Of a stretch of 64,000 nt of DNA, positions 59,239 through 64,000 are shown one piece after another. Origin of the DNA: Phytoactinopolyspora mesophila. Lineage in GTDB: Bacteria > Actinomycetota > Actinomycetes > Jiangellales > Jiangellaceae. The stretch is taken from contig NZ_WLZY01000004.1 of assembly GCF_010122465.1 (NCBI RefSeq), positions 434,001 through 498,000 of the forward strand, read 5' to 3'. How positions within the stretch are numbered: position 1 is the stretch's first letter; each line of letters begins with the position of its first letter. The notes below the pieces were generated by a model, which ran no database searches, was not told the DNA's origin, and saw only the letters and a program-made list of their open reading frames with translations. Position numbers and translations under genes: made by a program.

Positions 59239-62200
59239 GTGAGCCAAGTGGTGGAACGGTGGAGAGATGAGCTCGCCGGGCTTGGTGGACGCGATCCCCT
59301 TCTGTCCTTCCGGGACCTGAAGGTTGGCACGCTTGACTTGGCCGCTGCCGAGCCCGAGGCGCGCCGGTTGCTGCTCGAGGGTGAGGAGACGCTGCTCTCA
59401 AAGCTCTTTCCACATGAGCCGTTACGCAGTTCCGCATTGCGTTCCACCCGTGCCATCCGGGACAAAGCGCGTGAACTCTTCGACGAACGCGGCCTGCACG
59501 TCTCCCTGATGGCCATCGGCATCGCCACCTGGTCCAACCCCTTCGTGGCGCACCGGCCCACCGCTCCCGTGCTGTTGCGAACGGCGACGGTGACGGCGCG
59601 TGATCCTGCCGAGACCGATTTCTCGATCACCGTGGCCGACGACCCCATCGTCAATCCGGTCTTGCTCCACGCATTGGACACCCAGCTAGGGCTCCGGTTC
59701 CATGCGGATGATCTCCGTGATCACTCCGGGCAGCTCAAATACCCCACGGTCGTCGAGCGGCTGCGCGAGTTCGCGCCCGCCCATGTGGTCGACGGATTCT
59801 CCATCGCCCATCGCGCGGTACTCGCGACGTTCGCCACCGCTCCGTTGCTGCTGAGCCGGGATGTCGAAGACCTCGGTGGCGAGATCGAGCAGCATCCGGT
59901 GATAGCCGCGCTGGCCGGTGACGACACCGCGCGCGCCGCGGTCAGCACCGCCGTGGCGCCGTCCGTGCCGAGATACCTGGCACTTGATACCGACGCCGAC
60001 CAGCATGATGTCATCGCCGCTGCGGCGGGCGGCGGCAACCTGCTGGTCGACGCCCCGCCCGGCAGTGGTCGTACCCAGACGGTGGCCGGGATAGTGGCCG
60101 AGTTGGCCGGCCGTGGCCAGCAGGTGCTCGTCGTCGGGCAGAAACGGGCCACCATCGATGACCTGATGGCCCGGCTCGAAGCCGCGGGGCTCGACGACCT
60201 CGTCGTCGACCTTGGCAGTATGTCACCGGCGGAGGCTGTCGAACGTGTCACCGACCAGGCGCAGTCGCTGCGAGAGACGGCCGTCGAGGAGCAGGTCGAG
60301 TCCGTCGATGAGCTCGCCGCCAGCCGGCTGCGGACCGAGCTCGACGCGTACCGCGAAGCTGTCCATCGAGTCCGTGATCCGTGGCAGATCAGTGCTTACG
60401 ATGCCATGCTGGTCACATCCACATCGCCTCAGCGCGCGCGTACGTCGGTGCGGCTGCCGATGAGTTCGCTCGAACGGATGACCGCCGCGTCGACGCTGGG
60501 AGCCGCGCTACGTGAGTACGCCGAACTCGAAGGTCTCACCCTCACGCACGAAGACTCGCCGTGGTTCGGCTCGGAGATACCGAGCCGTGATGCCGCTGAC
60601 TCCCTGCTCACCACCGTCGTCGGACTGCGTGATGTTTACCTTCCGCAGCTGCGTGATTTCGCCACCCGAGCGGCGGTGGAGGTCGGCCTCAGCGGGCCGG
60701 CCACGGTCACCGAATGTGTCGAGGTCGTTCAACTACTGACTGACGTTGAGCGCACCGTCAAAGACTTCGGGCCCGGAATCTGGACCGAGCCGATCGACGA
60801 CCTCGTCGCGGCCACGGGCACCAGGGCCGAGCGAGCCGAGAGCCCGAGCCGGCCAGGCTTCTTCGCCCGGCGACAACTGCGGCGTAGAGCTTTCGATCTG
60901 GGCGGGCGTTCCGGCCGGCACCAGCGCGAGGTCCTCCACGCCGGTCTCGTCGCCGCGCGTGACCAGCTGGCCAGTTGGAAGCGGTGGTCGCGCGACGGCA
61001 AACTGCCCCGCACGGGTGAGTACCTGGCCAGAGCGGCGGACGCGGTGACCGCGATTCAGCGACGCCTGGCAGTACTCGTTCAAGCCAACCCGCGAACCAA
61101 GGACTTCCCGGACGTCTCGTTCGCGGAGATGGCACGGCGACTGAACGATCTCGCCACGGACGAGCAACATCTCCGGGCAATGCCTCGGCTGATCAAACTC
61201 AAGGCCGAGCTCAGTGCTGCGGGCCTGGACGAGCTCATCGACGACCTGCGACGCCGGAAGATCCAGCCGGATGCCGTCGAGGATGTCCTGGAGTTCGCCC
61301 GCCTCGCCTCACTTCTCGAGCATTGGCGGACGCAGGACGCGGCGTTGCGGCAATTCGACACCGAGGCACACCGGCGCAAGATCGAGGAGTTCTGCCGCGC
61401 GGACCAGGCGGACGTGCGCAACGGCGCGAACCGGGTCCGTCAGGCCCGTGCCGGCCACTTCGCGCAGATGAGTGAAGAGTTCGAGGGTCAGGCGGAAGTC
61501 CTGGCGGGCTCCGCCCACGATCCCACGTCCGAAGCCATGCGGACGCCACGAACCCTGCTCGAGACCGCTCCGGACATCGCGCTGGCGGCGGTGCCGTGCT
61601 GGGTCATGTCACCGCTGGCCGTGGCCAGTACGTTGCCACCGCGCAGGCTGTTCGACGTCGTGATCGTCGAGGATGCCGCCCGGCTCGCCGTCGCACAGGC
61701 TGTTCCGGCGCTTGCCCGCGGTGAACGCGTCATCTTGATGTCCGACGAAGAAGTCGCCGTCACGGATTTCACGACGGCTTTCGAGCCGGCACCCGACCCC
61801 GACGAGCAAGAAGGCCCATGGGCCGGGGATCCACCTGCGTCCGTGGCCGAGACACTGCGCGGGATCCTGCCGGAGCGCGGCTTGCGCGGGCAGCACCGTT
61901 TCCGGGATGACCGCTTGGTGGGCTTCGCCGCTCGTACGGGGTATGCCGGGCGGATCAGCACTGTGCCCGCGGCGAGCGGCCAGGAGCGTCTGGTGCTCGA
62001 CCGGGTGGACGCCCCGTCCGGCGGTGATGACCCGGTCGACAGCTCTTCGGCCGAGGTCAACCGGGTGGTCGAGCTTGTCCTCGAGCATCTCCGGGCCCGG
62101 CCGCACGAAAGCCTGGGGATCGTCACCCTCGGCCCCCGGCACGCCGAACGGTTGGATGCCGCCCTGCGCCGAGCGCTGGTCCGAGCGCCCGATGTCGCCC

Positions 62201-63336
62201 CGCTGCTGAACGACGAACGCGCGGATCCGTTCTTCGTCAAAGACGTGGAACGGGCCGCGGGTGATGTCCGGGACGCGATCGTACTGAGTCTCGGATACGG
62301 CCGTTCGGTGGACGGACGGATCCTGTACCGCTTCGGCGCGTTGGGCCGTCCTGGCGGCGACCGTCGCCTCATGTCGGCTACCACCAGGGCCCGAGAACGG
62401 TTGACCGTAGTGTCCACGTTCGGTGCCGAAGACTTGAGCCCGCGTCGCCTGACCACCCCCGGCGCGCAGGCATTGGGTGATTTCCTGTCGTACGTGGAGA
62501 GCGGAGCGCGCGCGCTGGGAGATGAGCCGACGCCCGGTGCCGATGCGCTCGCCGAGGCGGTAGCGCACCGGCTGCGTCAGGCAGGTGCGGCCGTGGAGGT
62601 CGGCTACGGCGGTCCAGGTGGCGTGGCGGTGGCGGTGCGGCATCCGACGCGTCGTGACCGGTTCGTCCTAGCCGTCGAAACCGATGCGGACAAAGGACCG
62701 GCCATGCGCTCGGCCACCGTGCGCGAACGGATCCGGCCGATGATGCTGGAACGGCTTGGCTGGAGTGTGCACCGGGTCTGGGTGGAGGAGTGGGCCGACG
62801 ACCCAGACGACGCGGGCAAGCGTTTGGTCAAGGCCTACGAGGACGCGGTCGCGGCCGCGGACGCCTACGACTGGGCGGTGGCGGCCGCTGAGGCGGACGT
62901 CGTCGCCGGAATGCCCGAAGAGATCCTCGATCCACAGCCGGCGAGCCAATCCACCCCTACGGGTTCGGACACGGCGTCGAGCGAAATCGAGGCGGACTCG
63001 GCCAGTGGCGCTGAGCCGGGGGGCGACGAGCCGTCGGACGCCGCTTCCTTGGAAGAGGCCGACGAAGCTGAGCCGGCGGACGGACCCGGACCACGTGCGG
63101 CGCGGCGGGTCGGCGTGCGGCCCGAGATCACCGCGGGAATGCTCGTGCCTGATTACACCTGCCGCGAGCTCGCCGCGCTGGCCCGCTGGATCGAATCCGA
63201 CGGCATGAGCCGCCAAGAGGATTACGTCGTCGATCTGATGACCGTCGAACTCGACCTGTCGATGGACGACGCTCGCACCAGGGACGTGCTGCGCCACGCC
63301 GTTCGGGTCGCCCGCGCCGGCTACCCACCCAAATGA
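59239..63336 (+). CDS. DUF4011-type SF1 helicase-like protein with altered catalytic motifs
   Basis: A 1365-residue protein. Residues 1-115 fit DUF4011 (RDPLLSFRDLKVGTLDL; LFPHEPL). A Walker A-like APPGSGRTQT (about 275) has Arg in place of Lys; the Walker B/DEAS site reads VVIVEDAARL (about 805). The late helicase block is well kept (DPFFVKDVERAAGDVRDAIVLSLGYGRSVDG; SATTRARERL, about 995-1050). A Vsr-like nuclease block (FVLAVETDADKG; LGWSVHRVWVEEW) follows near 1140, without the usual Asp in strand 2. An acidic linker (about 1235-1295) leads to a DUF3320-like end. GTG 59239; GTG 59221 is alternative. Confidence 0.8.
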   Translation: MSQVVERWRDELAGLGGRDPLLSFRDLKVGTLDLAAAEPEARRLLLEGEETLLSKLFPHEPLRSSALRSTRAIRDKARELFDERGLHVSLMAIGIATWSNPFVAHRPTAPVLLRTATVTARDPAETDFSITVADDPIVNPVLLHALDTQLGLRFHADDLRDHSGQLKYPTVVERLREFAPAHVVDGFSIAHRAVLATFATAPLLLSRDVEDLGGEIEQHPVIAALAGDDTARAAVSTAVAPSVPRYLALDTDADQHDVIAAAAGGGNLLVDAPPGSGRTQTVAGIVAELAGRGQQVLVVGQKRATIDDLMARLEAAGLDDLVVDLGSMSPAEAVERVTDQAQSLRETAVEEQVESVDELAASRLRTELDAYREAVHRVRDPWQISAYDAMLVTSTSPQRARTSVRLPMSSLERMTAASTLGAALREYAELEGLTLTHEDSPWFGSEIPSRDAADSLLTTVVGLRDVYLPQLRDFATRAAVEVGLSGPATVTECVEVVQLLTDVERTVKDFGPGIWTEPIDDLVAATGTRAERAESPSRPGFFARRQLRRRAFDLGGRSGRHQREVLHAGLVAARDQLASWKRWSRDGKLPRTGEYLARAADAVTAIQRRLAVLVQANPRTKDFPDVSFAEMARRLNDLATDEQHLRAMPRLIKLKAELSAAGLDELIDDLRRRKIQPDAVEDVLEFARLASLLEHWRTQDAALRQFDTEAHRRKIEEFCRADQADVRNGANRVRQARAGHFAQMSEEFEGQAEVLAGSAHDPTSEAMRTPRTLLETAPDIALAAVPCWVMSPLAVASTLPPRRLFDVVIVEDAARLAVAQAVPALARGERVILMSDEEVAVTDFTTAFEPAPDPDEQEGPWAGDPPASVAETLRGILPERGLRGQHRFRDDRLVGFAARTGYAGRISTVPAASGQERLVLDRVDAPSGGDDPVDSSSAEVNRVVELVLEHLRARPHESLGIVTLGPRHAERLDAALRRALVRAPDVAPLLNDERADPFFVKDVERAAGDVRDAIVLSLGYGRSVDGRILYRFGALGRPGGDRRLMSATTRARERLTVVSTFGAEDLSPRRLTTPGAQALGDFLSYVESGARALGDEPTPGADALAEAVAHRLRQAGAAVEVGYGGPGGVAVAVRHPTRRDRFVLAVETDADKGPAMRSATVRERIRPMMLERLGWSVHRVWVEEWADDPDDAGKRLVKAYEDAVAAADAYDWAVAAAEADVVAGMPEEILDPQPASQSTPTGSDTASSEIEADSASGAEPGGDEPSDAASLEEADEAEPADGPGPRAARRVGVRPEITAGMLVPDYTCRELAALARWIESDGMSRQEDYVVDLMTVELDLSMDDARTRDVLRHAVRVARAGYPPK

Positions 63337-64000
63337 GGCTCTTGTGACCTTTCCGTGGGTGAGTTCATGGGGGGCCGCTGCTGGCGGCTCGTGTTGCCCG
63401 GGGGCTTTCGGCGGGGTCCAGTTGTGGTGTGTCGCGTTCGTCGGGTGGTTGCCGCTGGTTGTGAAGATCGTCGTGTGAACCGCGACCGGCGGCAGGGGCG
63501 GTATTCGGGGTCGTGGAGATCGTCGTGCCGGCCAATGCCGCTGTGCGCCGTGGGGATTCACACGACTGGGCACACACCCGTCGTGAAGATCGTTGTGTGA
63601 ACCACGACGGGCCGGCGGGGCGGTCTTCGGGGTCGTGGAGATCGTTGTGTGAACCGCGACCGGCGGCAGGGGCGGTATTCGGGGTCGTGGAGATCGTCGT
63701 GCCGGCCAATGCCGCTGTGCGCCGTGGGGATTCACACGACTGGGCACACACCCGTCGTGAAGATCGTTGTGTGGTGTGAACCGCGACCGGCGGCAGGGGC
63801 GGTATTCGGGGTCGTGGAGATCGTCGTGCCGGCCAATGCCGCTGTGCGCCGTGGGGATTCACACGACTGGGCACACACCCGTCGTGAAGATCGTTGTGTG
63901 AACCACGCCGGCGGTCCAGTGGGGGCGGGCGGTTCGAGCAGGCACGCCACCTAGCCCCAAAGGGCCCGGGCATGCGCCACAACACCCAACCGCCCACGGA
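63337..64000. repeat. Gene-free repeat block with three identical 122-bp units
   Basis: Units at 63473-63594, 63647-63768 and 63774-63895 are each 122 bases and appear identical. Between the first two lies a 52-base shortened version (63595-63646). A partial unit precedes (63458-63472) and another follows (63896 on). The motif GAAGATCGTYGTGTGAACC recurs, and each unit contains the opposite-strand version of TCGTGTGAA. Long reading frames through it are repeat translation, not genes. The final 80 bases hold nothing I recognise. Confidence 0.9.

Noticed and set aside
59239-63336. Known multi-gene defence system around the helicase-like gene
   Set aside because: No methyltransferase, protease, toxin or other defence partner is adjacent; left neighbours are TetR/epimerase genes, right side is the repeat block and the window end.
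61488-63747. Large minus-strand frames across the helicase-like gene
   Set aside because: Arg-, Pro- and Ser-rich antisense translations without domains.
63458-63900. Possible CRISPR array
   Set aside because: Units are 122 bases, only three full copies, adjoining without unique spacers, and no cas genes are present.
63365-63997. A 210-residue minus-strand reading frame and plus-strand frames in the terminal repeat block
   Set aside because: They are translations of the 122-bp repeat units, with internally repeated peptide, no domain and no ribosome site.

Overview
The window is a high-GC stretch with many GTG/TTG starts, dense bidirectional gene packing, an F420-type oxidoreductase, a CGNR zinc-finger protein, AfsR/PhoP-type boxes and a DasR-type operator. 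This points to a filamentous or soil actinomycete; a Jiangella-like lineage is possible but cannot be fixed from this sequence alone. It is ordinary chromosomal sequence: about 60 protein genes, one tRNA, no rRNA, no transposase, no phage genes and no CRISPR array.

Layout. 0-7.7 kb: a methyltransferase cut by the window edge, a rhodanese, a Na/Pi symporter behind a PHO-box-like site with a small coiled-coil partner, a DUF1015 protein, a site-2 protease with CBS domains, an alpha/beta hydrolase, and an ArsR/SRPBCC pair. 7.7-12.8 kb: a TetR regulator divergent from a DrrAB-type ABC exporter, an SDR/TetR divergent pair, and an EEP-family phosphodiesterase. 12.8-17.1 kb: LysE exporter with divergent Lrp, an FAD dehydrogenase, and a CynX-type MFS transporter. 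17.2-19.5 kb: an arsenic-type locus, in which a Cys-tailed flavoprotein is divergent from an ArsR-acetyltransferase fusion and three ArsR boxes lie between them. 19.6-28.3 kb: PhzF isomerase, SDR plus hydrolase opposite a MocR regulator, and a PucR regulator divergent from a class III aminotransferase/methylmalonate-semialdehyde dehydrogenase operon. 28.3-32.4 kb: kynurenine genes (kynA-kynU) with a divergent Lrp regulator and a DadA-like oxidase. 32.4-45.3 kb: many single housekeeping or accessory enzymes (exonuclease III, SoxR-like regulator with an NmrA-like reductase, amine oxidase, WYL regulator with epoxide hydrolase, AlaX editing protein, M28 peptidase, frameshifted YigZ). 45.4-52.5 kb: a secreted M23 peptidase under a DasR-type palindrome, then a two-component system followed by lipoprotein, adaptor and MacB-type ABC exporter genes with matching 11-bp direct repeats at both promoters. 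52.6-59.1 kb: P450, a duplicated-barrel protein, tRNA-Arg(CCU), and two TetR/NAD(P)-binding pairs with clear palindromic operators. 59.2-64 kb: a 1365-residue DUF4011-type helicase-like protein with altered catalytic motifs, then a repeat block with three identical 122-bp units.

The most distinctive non-gene feature is a set of long inverted repeats at gene 3' ends (near 14.0, 20.5, 28.3, 33.7 and 41.7 kb). Four of them are built around TGATCA, so that they carry or overlap stop codons on one or both strands; they fall into at least two related sequence families, and one has been taken into the start of an acetyltransferase gene. Many neighbouring genes look like self-contained regulator-target pairs with visible operators, so the window reads as a series of small inducible modules for detoxification, catabolism and envelope stress. 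No new multi-gene defence system is evident. The best candidates for undescribed biology are the palindromic repeat family, the degenerate helicase with its downstream repeat block, and the ArsR-acetyltransferase/flavoprotein pair.
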